Of a stretch of 64,000 nt of DNA, positions 21,201-60,120 are shown piece by piece; positions within the stretch are counted from its first letter, which is position 1; every line of letters starts with the position of its first letter. The translations under genes were made by a program, and so were the position numbers. The stretch spans positions 5,770,884 through 5,834,883 of the forward strand of contig NC_049979.1 in the NCBI RefSeq assembly GCF_000003815.2, written 5' to 3'. The DNA comes from Branchiostoma floridae. Its lineage: Eukaryota > Chordata > Leptocardii > Amphioxiformes > Branchiostomatidae. The notes beneath the pieces are model-generated. The model saw only the letters and a program-made list of their open reading frames with translations. It made no database searches and had not been told where the DNA came from.

Positions 21201-22718
21201 ATAATTGATGACCAAGGTGAAAGGTAAAGGTTTTTGTTCCTTTTCTCCAGAGAAGATGAGAGAAGAGAAGACTTGAAGGTGAAAGGTAAAGGTTTTTGTT
21301 CCTTTTCTCCAGAGAAGATGACAGAAGAGATGACCAAGGTGAAAGGTAAGGGTTTTTTCTTATAATGTTGCAATGTACACAGAAGCACTCTGTATGGCTG
21401 GTAAATAATAATGAATTTTGGGAACTTCAGATCAACAAGAATCCCTTTATGGTGATGGGCTGCCAGAGGTAATGGCCAGAAAGTAGATTATTCACATTTT
21501 TAAAGCTTTTGACATGAAGATATAAGCTGATAATTTAAGGAAAAGAAAAAAATAAGGATGTATACCTGAGAAAATTATATTTTTATTTTTTAAAGATTTT
21601 TAAAAGAGTCTCATGACATGAAAAACAAAATAATCTTTAAGAGGTCTAAAAGCTACAGATTTCCCTCCTCAGATCCGTACCGTGGAGGGGACCAGGTTGC
21701 CGGGGACGACACATCCAGCAGCGACTCCTCCAGTGATGATGAGGACGAGCCGTTCCGCAGTGACACGCCCCTAAACTGGTCGTCGGGGGCAACCGCTCTG
21801 CAGGGGGTCAGCCGGCAGGAGTTTGAGCAGGTGGAGGCAGAGATGGAGAAGGATGAGGAGAAACGAGTCATCATGATCTTACGTCTCGTAGCGAGGTAAC
21901 TAAATCCAGTCAGTTTCACAGCAACGCGGTCTGCCTAAACAACGCAAACGACTCTAATATGCAGAGTATATATTATTATTATTCTTCTTTATTTCAGGCA
22001 CTACAGGCCCATAACAATACATTCAATTAAAAACCGGGAGACATATATAATACAGAATGGGTACGACTGGATGGTGTTAATGGTATGTACAAAATGAAAG
22101 CATTAGTGCTTGTAGACCAGATCAACATAGTGTTGCCAGTATTTACAGAGAGAGGGCGATATGGGGCGACAAAGTTGTGTGACGCTCTGGAGACATTGTT
22201 TAATATAAACATTATGAATTTAAAAAACGCAGCAAGTTTTACGTATTCGCCAGTTATTTCGAGTTAGTCGCTGGTTTCAAGATCAAAGCAATTCTTGGCC
22301 GCCATGTTGGTTCACCCGTGCTAGGAGTCTGCAAGGGGAAGTTCTTGATGCCTTCCTTGTCTCCATAGAGGACAGGGCGATAAAACTATGGAAGCTGTTG
22401 GTTCCTAGATTACAGCATAGCGCAATTCTATCATTGTCAACTTATAAAACCTGTATACTAAGACTTAGTGTTTTTCAGTCTCAAATGCAAGCATAGGCGA
22501 TCCAACATGGCGGCCAAGAATTGCTTCAATCTTAAACCGGCGGACTGACACAAAATAACTAGTGAATACGTAAGACTTGCTGCAATTTTTAAATTCATAG
22601 ATATTTTGCCACTACTGACCTGATGTCTGGTTTCAGAACTGATGCCCCGACGGTACAAGTCTCCAGCGCTCCAGTCAAACCACTGATGTCCAAGCGGCCG
22701 AGGGCGATCCCAGACTAG
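17206..22718 (+). CDS. Death effector domain protein with C-terminal beta-rich domain (7 exons)
   Basis: Exons 17206-17491, 18626-18898, 19362-19448, 20158-20456, 20750-20948, 21673-21895 and 22637-22718 (TAG) agree in phase at all six junctions and give about 482 residues. Residues 10-90 look like a [61 protein letters not shown]. Exon 2 is a Pro/Gln/Ser-rich linker with PPVQCQSSL repeats. Residues of about 260-380 form a predicted beta-rich domain ([57 protein letters not shown]). Its IDGK...RL.P...LERP...F.F...GI..G..NGLV.V.F.PEK pattern resembles an uncharacterised domain found in bacteria, protists and some invertebrates. The C-terminus is acidic ([12 protein letters not shown]) with a basic end. 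DEDs mediate homotypic assembly in caspase-8 and innate signalling, so an adaptor role is inferred. No protease domain. The start is the first in-frame ATG. The donor after exon 4 (AAG|gtttag) is weak. Confidence 0.85.
17957..18034. repeat. Perfect 35-bp inverted repeat with 8-nt loop
   Basis: Arms 17957-17991 and 18000-18034 are exact reverse complements; the loop is gtattaat. The sequence is A+T-rich with ggagcttatttgcataattt in the arm. It lies in intron 1 of the DED gene. Possibly a very young palindromic element. Confidence 0.9.
18085..18412 (+). repeat. (CA)n-rich microsatellite
   Basis: CA repeats interrupted by ATA, AAA and TCA, in intron 1 of the DED gene. Long open frames on both strands are artefacts of the repeat. 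Confidence 0.95.
18725..18840 (+). repeat. Coding 27-bp minisatellite (PPVQCQSSL) in DED gene exon 2
   Basis: About four in-frame units of 27 bp encoding PPVQCQSSL or close variants, in the linker after the DED. Likely length-polymorphic. Confidence 0.85.
18940..19230 (+). repeat. (GGAT)n microsatellite
   Basis: Pure GGAT for about 130 bp, then degenerate GGAT/GAAT/GAAG, in intron 2 of the DED gene. Confidence 0.97.
19660..20137. mobile_element. Tc1/mariner-like MITE with CAGTCAAACCTGTC end (diverged)
   Basis: Begins tacagtcaaacctgtcctga and contains repeated aggacaggtggttgct blocks. The other end, ggacaggtttcacc, is degenerate. It is a longer relative of the copy at 26399-26580 and ends about 20 bp before the acceptor of DED-gene exon 4. 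Confidence 0.6.
20870..21360 (+). repeat. Minisatellite of exon end plus donor, DED gene exon 5
   Basis: Five to six units of about 61 bp: agaagatgagagaagagagg, accaaggtgaaag|gtaaagg, tttttgttccttttctcc. The first copy is the real end of exon 5 (20948) and its donor. The later copies lie in the intron and repeat both the exon-end codons ([11 protein letters not shown]) and the splice donor. Confidence 0.9.
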
Positions 22719-24414
22719 CGGCAACTGGCAACATGGCCCAGCAACATGGGATTAGACAGAAGAGCTTGTTTGTCTGAACCTTTGTTTATTCATGTGGACA
22801 GTGTGACTGAACTGAAAGGGGTCATATAAACGTAAGGATGGGAGGGTGTGTGTGTGTGGGAATGGATCCAGGAAATGCTTCTGGGTAAAACTGAAGCAAG
22901 AGTTTTGCCAGGGTAACTTTTGAAGGGCGTGGATCACCTTGTATACATCTTTCTCACGCGGCGGCCATGATAGATCAAAGACGAGGTCAATGAGGAAAAC
23001 ATACAAAACTTATTTCTAAAACCAGGTCCCATTTAGTTTTCCCCCCAACCACACAAATTTTCACAATATAACAAATAATAAATATCATAACTAGTGTTAT
23101 GCGTCGAAAGATGTTACAGCAATTCAGACCAGCGTAGACTGATTTCTTAAGAGATGCAAAATAAAAACATAATAATGCATTTATTTGACGGACATTCTCC
23201 TATTGGTTGATTTTCTGATTGTATTGCTGTCATTGGTTGAACTGCTAATTATGATGGACAATCTTTTGTTTGCCTCATTGAACTCATATTAGATCTATCA
23301 TGGCTGCCCCATGAAAAAGTTGTATAGGCATGACATGAATATGGTGGGATCAAGTGGGATCAAGGCTTGTAGAGCTGAGGGGGAAAAGCCAGTCACCAAT
23401 ATTAAGTGTTTAAGTAAGTCATAATTATATTTGGTTGTCTCCTAAGTGCATAACTTCCAGGGACAAGTTGAACAGCTGTATATACATATAATATTATGTG
23501 CTGCTGAATCTTTTCTTTCAGTAGTTTGATAGTTTTGTTCATTGGAAATCTCTTCTTTCCACTCGTTGCAGGAAAGATTGAGTGAGATGTTTTTAAGACC
23601 AACTTGGACCAAGGTTTATGGATTTACCTGTATTTAAGAAAACCCAACTCTGCTCGTCATTATGTATCATTATCTTACTGAGGTAGTTTAACACTTACTG
23701 CATTCTACACATTATATTCATATCATATTATGTCACTATACAAATGTCACAACATACTAAAATTTAGGAATACTAGGAATGTACTGGGATCATTGGGCAG
23801 AAAAAAATGGTGGTGGGGTGGGGGGTTGGTGGTACTTAAATAAGCACGGTTGCGTCGTTTTTGCTATCTTGATTTGTGCCAAAGTTTGTGAGATCCTTTT
23901 TTCCTTGGACTCATGTTTGAATTTGCCCTCTGGAACTTTTATTAGAAACTTGTACATGTTTTATCAGTATTATTTTTCACGTGCTGATTGCTGGTCCATC
24001 TTACATCTATGTGGTAGTAATCACAGTACATGCATGGACTTTAGTTTTATCCAATTATGAATTATGCAATTATGAATAAATACAGAATGATATGTATTCT
24101 CATAATTATATATGAAATGGATTATGTTGGCCTGCACCCAACTCCCTTCTATATTATTTGTTTGTTTGAACCTTTGTTTATTCATGAAAGCGTTAAACTA
24201 GTAATGGGGGTGGTAAAATTCTGTGGAGTAGGAAACACGTGTTTGAACATGTTCATATCCCTGGTTAGGCTGACGTCATATTTCCAAACCGGGGCCCCGT
24301 CTGGGCTGTTTTTGGAAACTTGTTTTAAGATACTCAGTGCTAACTCTCTACTTCAGGTGAACTCATTCTTACAGAAGGCAGAATTGTGGGTCATGAACCT
24401 GAACTTGGGCTGTA
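22719..24414. other. Intergenic, low complexity, no gene seen
   Basis: The 3' flank of the DED gene. AATAAA strings occur near 23078 and 23162 and could serve as polyadenylation signals. No exon or clear repeat is recognised up to the MITE at 24415. Confidence 0.4.
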
Positions 24415-24571
24415 CTAATCTCCAAGCAGATCCTATGATGGCACACGATTGTACTAAACTGGCCAAGGAGTGTAGTCAGCCAAGAGCTGTACACTCCTAG
24501 GCCGGCTTCACTCCTATGGCAGATTTTTTTATACTATCTGGTGCTTACCGTAGGATCTGCTTGGAGATTAG
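24415..24571. mobile_element. hAT-like MITE, CTAATCTCCAAGCAGATCC ends, copy 1
   Basis: Inverted ends ctaatctccaagcagatcct and its exact reverse complement. Internal string ctggccaaggagtgtagtca is shared with the copy at 63319-63633. Flanks are only an imperfect 8-bp duplication (ggctgtac/gctgcatc). Confidence 0.8.
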
Positions 24572-26169
24572 GCTGCATCTGACCAGTAAAGAGCCACACG
24601 ACATTCTCGTTTACTCAACATTTATTAGATTTGCAAAACGAACGACTGTCACATTAATTTACAGCGGCATCTAGTTTATTTTGCTGATAAAGCATTTTCT
24701 TTCTCTCACGGACACAGCACGACAGCACAATTGCGCTTCTGAGGTACAATAACTTTTTCTCTGGAAAATAATATCATCACATCAGGGTAAACTCTACACA
24801 AAGCACATCTAAATCTCCAGCGTATCATCTGTCTGTACAGCGGCCAAATCAACTACTTTGGCTGACAACAAGACGGGCACGACTTGCCCCTGAGAAGCTC
24901 TAGGTCAGGTTTTCCTGTGATTACGTGTCTAACTGCAGCAGCTATGTACAGCTCTATTTAACATTATGGAGTACATTAATAATAAGGGGACCTAGAATAC
25001 CAGTCACATGACTCGGGACCGAGTCTTGCACAAGGCACCGCACATGCGGGCTGTGAGGAAGTTGTAAGTTGATTTCTTTTTCTAAAGACTGTCTGCCATA
25101 ATGACTGGATGATCTTGGAACAGTCAGACTTAAACATTTCTGTTTGTTCTTACAATTACGTGACAGTAATTATAGACCAAAGTAAGAAATGCCCAGGCAA
25201 CTTCCTGGTCTAACCAACCAACATGGCAGATTGTACTCAAGTTACATGGGCGCAAACACCAGCCTTGGGCGGAGTCCTCCATCTTGGACTCCTGCACCCA
25301 ACTTGGAGTGAAGGTTTGTTACGTTTTGACCTATACAGAGGTACCATCCTCCGTAGTTACAGCATTTTGCTCGCTTACCACCAAGCTAGTGAAAAGGTAA
25401 CCATGGTAAGTAACCATGGAGGATGGTACCAGACTTGTCATTAGCGTACCCAGGTCTCCATGTACATGTACAGGAGCTGTAAGCCAGGTACAGGCCTCTG
25501 CTGTGTAACCAGAAATGTCCCCGTCCGACATCCATACATTGCACTGAACTACTTAGCAGAGACCGGAAGCCTGGGCAGTATTTGCTATTATTTACAAAGG
25601 CACAGGGTCTGTTTTATCTAATATGCTTCATCTGACATCACAACTAAAATAAGACATATCTCTGTACGATCTTAAAAAAACACTCAAATCATTACATCTA
25701 TCAAGTAAGCACTGCTAATATACACTACAGGATAATCGGAATCATCATTATAGTCCTTATATTTGTGTATTATTTGTTAAGTTTAGAGATCTACATCAGA
25801 ACATGTACAACATCTATACACAAATCTAAACGTTATTGCTAAACAGCCGTCACATATCAAAACGTGATTGGTCAAGTAAGCTATGGAGTTAGGGAATCTA
25901 TCGACCTGCCAATGAAAATGGAATGTTGATTAATTTTTTAGTTTGCTAGCTTCACGATGTGGAGCCGACCCGCGAACACCTCGGGCCACTGCACAAGTCA
26001 AAAATAGGGCATCTCATTTTTTACACGCTTTTTAGTAACACGAACAAAACTTTTACCATTTTCATTAGCACGTGACTCTGGTTCCAACCAGGGAAGCTTC
26101 TCAAGAGGGCAGTTATTTAAGCAACTGGATGGGTTCGTAAACATTTCAGGTAGCATTCACCGCTGGCTT
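24572..26169. other. Intergenic, no gene seen; small inverted repeat
   Basis: No exon supported. A short hairpin with arms gtaccatcctcc and ggaggatggtac lies at 25341-25432. Confidence 0.4.
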
Positions 26170-26850
26170 TCCTCAGTGACACTGGACATTACTGATTACA
26201 GGAGTCCAACATTACCTGAAACATCTGACCAATTACTGGACATTACCTCAAACATTTGACCGATTACTGGACATTATCTGAAACATCTGACCAATTACTG
26301 GACATTACCTCAAACATTTGACCGATTACTGGACATTATCTGAAACATCTGACCAATTACTGGACATTACCTCAAACATTTGACCGATTACTGGACTTTA
26401 CAGTCAAACCTGTCTATAGCGGCCACTCAAGGGACCGGACAAATTTGGCCACTATAGACAGGTGGCCTCTGTATAGAGGTGGCAACTTGTAGATAAAATA
26501 CCCAAGGGACCGACAAAAAGTGGCCACTATGGACAGGTGGCCCCTCTGTAGAGGTGGCCCCTAATACAGGTTTGACTGTATCTGAAACATCTGGACATTA
26601 CCTGAAACGTCTGACCGATTATTGGACATTAACTGAAACATACATCTGACATTACTGGACATTACCTGAAACATCTGACCGATTACTGGACATTACCTGA
26701 AACATCTGACCGATTACTGGACATTACCTGAAACATCTGACATTTTATTGGACATTACCTGCAACATCTGACCTTTTATTGGACATTACCTGCAACATCT
26801 GACCGATTATTGGACATTATCTGAAGGCTGAAACATCTGACCAATTCCAA
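26170..26850 (+). repeat. Minisatellite, 30-31 bp (ctggacattacctgaaacat)
   Basis: About 17 units of the type gacattacctgaaacatc plus tgaccgattactg. Interrupted at 26399-26580 by a MITE. Confidence 0.9.
26399..26580. mobile_element. Tc1/mariner-like MITE inserted in a minisatellite
   Basis: Perfect ends CAGTCAAACCTGT...ACAGGTTTGACTG flanked by TA. Neighbouring minisatellite units have cattatctg at the same place, so the empty site is visible and confirms TA duplication. It carries repeated ggccactat and caggtggcc blocks. Confidence 0.85.
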
Positions 26851-27189
26851 ACTCTACCCAGTTGCTTGAGTAACTGTTACCTTGAGTATAGTTTTACCTG
26901 GATGTGTAACCTTCATCGACATGTCAGGGAAGCTTCTGTTCAACTTCTTTGGATACAGAAGACAGAAGACTTCTGCGGACACAGAAGCTTTGACTTCAGT
27001 GGATACAGAAGACAGAAACTATGGCTTCTGCAGATACAGAAGCTTTGATGCCAGGAAGACAGGAAAGTCTGCCACTACCGCACACAGAACACACCGACAC
27101 ACAAGCCTTAACTCTCTACTGTCCCTGATAAACTTTGCACGTTTCCATCGGGAGGGAATACTGCAACATTTCCAGCCTGGGGGCTGCTA

Positions 27190-27312
27190 AGTAATACCGT
27201 GGGCAGTCCTGCTAGCAGTGCCACGGGCAGTACTGCAGTCCTGCTAGCAGTGCCACGGGCAGACCCATGGGCAGTACCGCGGGCAGTGCCACAGGTAGAG
27301 CCACAGGTGGAC
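27190..27312 (+). repeat. Short GC-rich repeat (cgggcagtaccgcgggcagt)
   Basis: About eight irregular units of 12-18 bp with gggcagt and gccac. Confidence 0.7.
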
Positions 27313-27464
27313 TACAAAAAATGGAAGCTACCTGAAGGTGAGAGTCGGCATGCAGCATCACACAACACATTATACATGCACGATGCTCAAACTCTACCGA
27401 GCCTTCTCTACAACTGTACATCACCTAAATAGGGAAGCTTGTATTGCCTTTGATGACAAGTAAC

Positions 27465-28000
27465 ATAAATTGCTACTCTGTAATGTAGTTGCTATGTAAC
27501 ACAGCTCTACTCTGGAATGTTGTAGTTGCTATCTTACACAGCTCTACTGTGGAATGTTGTAGTTGCTATGTTACACAGCTCTACTGTGGAATAGTTGCTT
27601 TTTTACATAGCCCTACTCTGGAACGTTGTAGTTGCTGTGTTACACAGCTCTACTCTGGAGTGGTGTAGTTGCTATGTTACACAGCTCTACTATGTAATGT
27701 TGTAGTTGCTGTGTTACACAGCTCTACTCTGGAGTGGTGTAGTTGCTATGTTACACAGCTCTACTGTGGAATGTTGTAGTTGCTATGTTACACAGCTCTA
27801 CTGTGGAATGTTGTAGTTGCTATGTTACATAGCTCTACTCTGGAACGTAGTAGTTGCCATGTTACACAGCTCTACTCTGGAATGATTTAGTTGCTACATG
27901 TATGTTACACAGCTCTGCTCTGTAATGGTTTTGATTGCTGTGTTACACGGCTCTACGAGATTGTAATCATGTGGTTGCTATGTAGCAGTTTTACTCTGTA
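27465..28000 (+). repeat. Minisatellite, about 39 bp (gttgtagttgctatgttaca)
   Basis: About 13 units of gttgtagttgctatgttaca plus cagctctactctggaat, directly downstream of the CDKL1 stop codon on the minus strand; it may be transcribed as its 3' UTR. Confidence 0.9.
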
Positions 28001-28105
28001 AAGGTGTAGTTGCTTGTTTTCATGCTAACTTAGAAGACTTTTCTCTCTCCTGTGTTCTCAGTGCAGATAGCGGAAGTTGTCTTGTCTCCATGGCGACTGT
28101 AATTG

Positions 28106-55000
<26,895 letters not shown>

Positions 55001-56480
55001 ATTCCCATAGGAACCGCTTGCATTGGCTCACGTGACCCACCGCCAAGGTGTGCTCAAGAACCGCTACATCGCTCAAGTGCCTCACCTGCGGCTACAGGCT
55101 TTTGTAGCTGCCAAATCAGCAGAACAAGGAACACCACCGCACAACGATGATCTACAGATATGCTGACGTTTCTACCACCTCGCAACTTAACATTTCTGGT
55201 CGGAAAAAAACACCTGTTTGGATAGAGTGATAAAATTACATAACACATAGCAAGCCAGGAAAGGGCACGATTTCCCATCTCAGGGTCTACTTGGAGTTAA
55301 TAAGAATGCTTGAATAAATCTCTGCGCTGTCTGACTAAGAAGATATGTCCCAAAATGTACAAAGAATAAAATGTTCTATTTAAACCTTCTTCAGGGGCCA
55401 AGTTACCTAAATCACAACCGAAAAGTGATAAAAATACACTTATTACGCATTAAAAATAGGATTTAAATCCGCATATGAATACAGAAATCAAATGAAACAA
55501 TAACCTCCTTTCAATACGGTTAATAGTTTTGCTGATATTGAGTGTTCCGCCGTGCGAATGCGGACTGATTTGCCCACCCGCACATTTGCGTCAGTGTTTC
55601 TATTGTTGCAGAGATAGATGTGGACTCAGGAGAGGTTCAGGCCGGGGTCACTGACCTCTGTCGTCATCCGTCTTCTGGGCGCGAAAGCAGCAAATGAGGT
55701 GTGAGGATTGATGGTGACGTGTTCCCTCCCGTCTCCAAGCAGAGGTTAGGCTCCGGCTGGTTTTTGACACAGTTGAGCTCTTAAGTTGATAACTGGAAGA
55801 CCCTAAGTTAGACGTTTTGGGACCGCCGGCCAAGTTTCCCAGACAACCAACCACCTGTTATAGGGAACACGTCACTATCTTTCAACAAAACATCTGCTTG
55901 GAGACTATGGTGAGGAAGCAAAGAAGTTTTATCAATATAATAAAACCTCCTTGCCGGAACAGACTAGAGTATAGACAGTTCTGGAGTCGTGACGTCAGCA
56001 TGTGCGTCATCACTGCGCCTGACCGTGACCCTGAGAACAGACGGGAAGGTCGGGCTGTCCACACAAAGCCCGACATGTGATTCAGTTGCCATGGAAACAA
56101 AGACAAGGTTACGCCTTCGACACTATTGCACAGGCATAACTTATGATTTGTTTCCTGAATTTGATCGATTATTTTCGTTATTTTAGTATTGGGTGGGCCG
56201 AGTATTCACTCTTTGCAGCCAGGGGCTGTATTGCGAGGAGCTTGGTGTTAAAGATGTCTTTGTAATCACTGTTGTCATGTTTAACATATTAAGCTGAGCA
56301 TAAGCCGGGGCTCCATAGAGACTGCTCACAACCATCAAAGTACATTTCTATTCATGAACAGAAGCTCCGGAGCTTTTCATAAAGAAAAGCCTACTGAGGG
56401 GTGTCGACATGTTTGAAGTAAGACTCTAGTGTATTTCCGTCATAAAGTCTCACTCTACATTTATTTAATCCGTTTCAGAG
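55001..56480. other. Intergenic, one MITE end, no gene
   Basis: A single terminal part of the element at 57385 (tctccaagcagaggttaggc at 55733-55752) lies here. No exon supported. Confidence 0.4.
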
Positions 56481-56489
56481 TTACTAGTA

Positions 56490-56790
56490 GTCTCTACCAG
56501 ACTCCATAGGTCGCTGGTAAAACGTAGAAATGGAACAAATAGAGGAGTGAGCCGGCCAGGCGACCTACGTAGGTCGCGTGTTGTTCCCTGGCCGGCTACA
56601 CTCCTCTGGCCGGCTTACTCCTCTATTTGTTCCATTTCTACGGTTTTCCAGCGACCCGGAGTCTGGTACAGACTAGAGTAAGCCGGTCAGGGAATAGCGC
56701 GCGACCCACGGATCTCTGGCCGGCTTACTCCTCTATTTGTTCCATTTCTACGTTTTTTTTCCCCAGCGACCTATGGAGTCTGGTAGAAAC
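56490..56790. mobile_element. MITE family C (gtctctaccagactcc ends), copy 1
   Basis: Ends tctctaccagactccatagg and cctatggagtctggtagaaa are inverted repeats. It contains several inverted atggaacaaatagaggagtg and ggccggctta blocks. Relatives at 56930-57095, 58093-58262 and 59490-59748. Confidence 0.75.
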
Positions 56791-56929
56791 TTTTTCATAT
56801 GAGATAAACCTCTACTAGTACCTCCCCTCCCCCCAGACCCAGCAGGCGGATGTTTTGGTGCAGGCGCCAGGATGCGCCGTGTCCCGTACACAGGCAGGTA
56901 AACACCACACGCTGCTGCGGGTTGGACAG

Positions 56930-57095
56930 TTATCTCTACAAGACTCCGTGGGTCGCTGGAAAAAGTAGAAATGGAACAAATGGAGGAGTGAGACGGCCAG
57001 AGAAGTACAGTCGGCTAGGGAACAGCGCGCAACACACTGGTGTAGTTCTCTACCCGGCTTACTTCTTTATTCAGTTCCATTTCTACGAGCTAGTT
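56930..57095. mobile_element. MITE family C, copy 2
   Basis: gactccgtgggtcgctgg and atggaacaaatggaggag at the left; the right end is decayed. Confidence 0.55.
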
Positions 57096-57384
57096 GGACA
57101 CGGTAGCAGAGGCCCGATAGGCTAACCGGGAACTTGAGTATGGCACAGGTGCTGCTAGTTCGGCCAGAGAAAAACAGTCTCCAGATGACGCAAGGTGTGA
57201 CGCAGGCGTGACGCGTCATCCCCTTTATCCTCCCGCCCACTCGGGCCGGGATCGGGCCGGGATCTAATCTCCGGATCCAAACTCCGGATCAAACCTCGGA
57301 GTTCTGTCGAATCCGGCCATTATCTAGTCTCACCCGGACTATCCTCGCTGGTTAGAGGCAAGAAAATTTGCCAGGGGATTATAG

Positions 57385-57561
57385 CTACTCTCCAAGCAGA
57401 GGTTAGGCTCCGGCTGTTTTTTAGTCGTTTTTATCAGGCTATTTTGTATTGTATCTTGTACTGGCAAAACCTAGGTTATACAAAATAGAAAGCCCGATGA
57501 AAACGACTAAAAAACGTTAAAACAAACAAACAGTCGGAGCCTAACCTCTGATTGGAGAGTA
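57385..57561. mobile_element. hAT-like MITE with perfect 8-bp target duplication gattatag
   Basis: Ends CTACTCTCCAAGCAGAGG and complement. Arms of about 80 bp include ggttaggctccggctg and tttttagtcgttttt. Flanked by gattatag at 57377-57384 and 57562-57569. The terminal CTAMTCTCCAAGCAGA is shared with the family at 24415 and 63319. Confidence 0.88.
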
Positions 57562-58092
57562 GATTATAGCCTCTAAATGGTTATTATTTGCCCACACAGG
57601 GGTGCATTATTCTAGATCTATACTATTACTTTGCTGGACTCCATGGCAGGTAAAGTAGTTGTAATGTTCACAAATGGAGGTATGAGGAAAAAAAACATTG
57701 CTGGAAATATTACCCTCTGCGCGTAATGACTCTCTTGGCCAAATTTTCACCCTTCCTTTGCCAAATTCCACCCCCACCCCCCCTCTTCCCCACCCCAAGA
57801 AAAGCCAGGTGGAGGCTGGCCTAATCTGTCCATTATCGGAGAGGCGCCTGGATAAAGCCGCTAAGGCCAAGGACAGGCCAAGATCTGTCATCACATGATT
57901 TGCGGCTTTACCTGACGCACTTTCCCTTTTATCTGCCTCTAAGCAGGTAAAGGTGAATCGGAGAGGCGACGTGGCAACCTGACGTCATCAGAGCCACAAA
58001 CACGTTTGGAGGACAGGAGCGGACACTTTCCTCTCCAAGCAGATGTTCCGATGGCAAAATCGGCATGTAGGCCAAGTCCCAAGGACATTCAA

Positions 58093-58262
58093 TGGTAGCC
58101 ACTACCAGGCAGGCTCCGTGGATCGGTGGTCTAATTGTAGAAATTGGACAAATAGATTCAATAGTACGCTGGGGTTCGCCTCTACCAGGCTCCGTGGATC
58201 GGTGGTAATATTGGATCTATTTGTCCAAGACCACCGATCCACAGAGCCTGGTAGAGGCTAAT
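58093..58262. mobile_element. MITE family C, copy 3
   Basis: Inverted blocks tagcc...ctaccaggctccgtggatcg and accgatccacagagcctggt, ending gtagaggcta. Confidence 0.65.
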
Positions 58263-58644
58263 TCAATGGGACCTACGCAAAGATTTTAATAATAGTAATA
58301 GTTTGCCAAAGAAGTTTGCAACTCTATGAGTGGAGGATACACAACTGAAGATGTCGGGAACGGAAGATAGAATATTCACAGCAACAGCGAGCTGCTGGGA
58401 GAACATCGAGTTTTCGTCTTCTTCTCAATCTCCATACAAACCTTCAACTTCAGACAAACGTTAACACTGGTTACAAGGAAATGGCAGGTTTAAGGTTAAA
58501 GGGTGTCTGGGACAGTATCATTGAGTTTCAGACGTAGGTTGACGGTGTGGGAACTTACGCGTAAAGGTTTTGTCATGCACATGCCAAGTATATATATCAT
58601 AGAAAAAAAGCATGGTTTTGACTTATTTATGACTACTACGTTCT

Positions 58645-58682
<38 letters not shown>

Positions 58683-59489
58683 CGTCTGACCGTTTTCAAA
58701 ATCATATCCTGTTACTGGAGTGACTATTTGGCGTATACATAAGAATGTATATGATTTGTAAACTTAATGTTATCCTCTTCTGTATCCTGATTTCTTATGG
58801 TTTTCTTCTAAAGGCCCTCTTGGAAAGCAGTCAATATAACTGAAGGAACCACTCTAAAGACTCCTACATAATTACAATTAGAAGCAACACTGTAACATAG
58901 GGAGTAAACTTCAAGAGAATATTATCTTCCCTGGACTCTTACTCCGTTTCATTTTATGATGTATTTGGATTGTCAGTGAAGATAGGCAAATGTAATGTAT
59001 CATTTTTAAACATCAGAATGTATGCCAGTAATGTACATAATGTATATGATGCTAATGATTTCCTCATTGTAAACTACGGTACAATTCAAGTAGCCCTGGC
59101 TACTTGCAAGACTGTTGTTATTATAAACTGAAACAATCAAAGATCCAGTGACGACAGCGCTCCCGTTCAGTATGTTCACATGGACTTTAATTCTTCTTTC
59201 CCCGCCCTCCCGACTTGTTGTGAAACATGCCCAGGCTCTACATAAGGCAGACAAAGTTTCCTCATAGCGCGGCACCATATACACAACAGTACATGGACAC
59301 GGTTGTAACAATAATTATATTATAATAATAATGATACAACAAAGTGGAAGGCATAATTTTCTTTCGTTACCCCATTATTAACCTAAATTAAGATACTATG
59401 CATAATAATATGTACAGAGGCAACAATACGGATTGAACATAACTTCTACACTAGACTAACAGCAAAGCGAGCCGGCAGTGCTGCTCTTG
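58263..59489. other. Intergenic, (TA)n tract, no gene
   Basis: An (AT)n microsatellite lies at 58648-58678. The rest is A+T-rich with no exon supported. Confidence 0.45.
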
Positions 59490-59748
59490 TAGCCTCTACC
59501 AGGCTACACAGGCCGTTGGAAAAGTAGTACAAATTGGCCAAATAGATAACTTTCTAGAGGAGTTGGCAGGCTGAGTACAGTTTGCGACTTTGGGAAAACA
59601 GTAGAACTTGGCCGAACACAAGAGCACAAAATAATATCCGTTGGTTGCAAACTGTACTCCTCCACCAGCTAACTCCTCTGGCATGTAATAGTATTTGGCC
59701 AATTTCGACTATGTTTTCAGTGCTCCGTGGATCCTGTTAGAGGCTACT
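59490..59748. mobile_element. MITE family C, copy 4
   Basis: Left end tagcctctaccaggctacac, right end tggatcctgttagaggcta. Internal aactcctctggc and gtactcctccacc blocks inverted. Confidence 0.7.
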
Positions 59749-59999
59749 GCTCACTGAAGGGCAGCAGTTCTGCCAAACATGCCCGGTTTTTCCCGGGCGC
59801 GGGTGCTACATTTCCAGTCTCCGACTCAAGAAAGTGGCACTTTATTCTTAAAGAGTCTGCTACAGTTCAACTTGGAGACAAAAAATAAGATCATCATATT
59901 CTTCTGGAAAAGCCCTCATGTAACGCTATAGACACTTGCATCAATTCATTTATACAGTTGTAGTACAAGGCTCTGTACAGAATTCATTGAAAGACAGCA

Positions 60000-60120
60000 T
60001 GCCTAGGTGTGCAACTCAGGTGAGACCCAGGTGAACTATGCAGGTACAAGGTGTAAGTTACCCAGGTGAACTACGCAGGTACAAGGTGCAACCCAGGTGA
60101 AACTCAGGTGAACTACAACA
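60000..60120 (+). repeat. Short repeat caggtgaactacgcaggtac
   Basis: About three to four irregular units. Confidence 0.7.

Noticed and set aside
21062-21388. 108-codon minus-strand frame with repeated [13 protein letters not shown]
   Set aside because: Antisense of the donor-anchored minisatellite in the DED gene.
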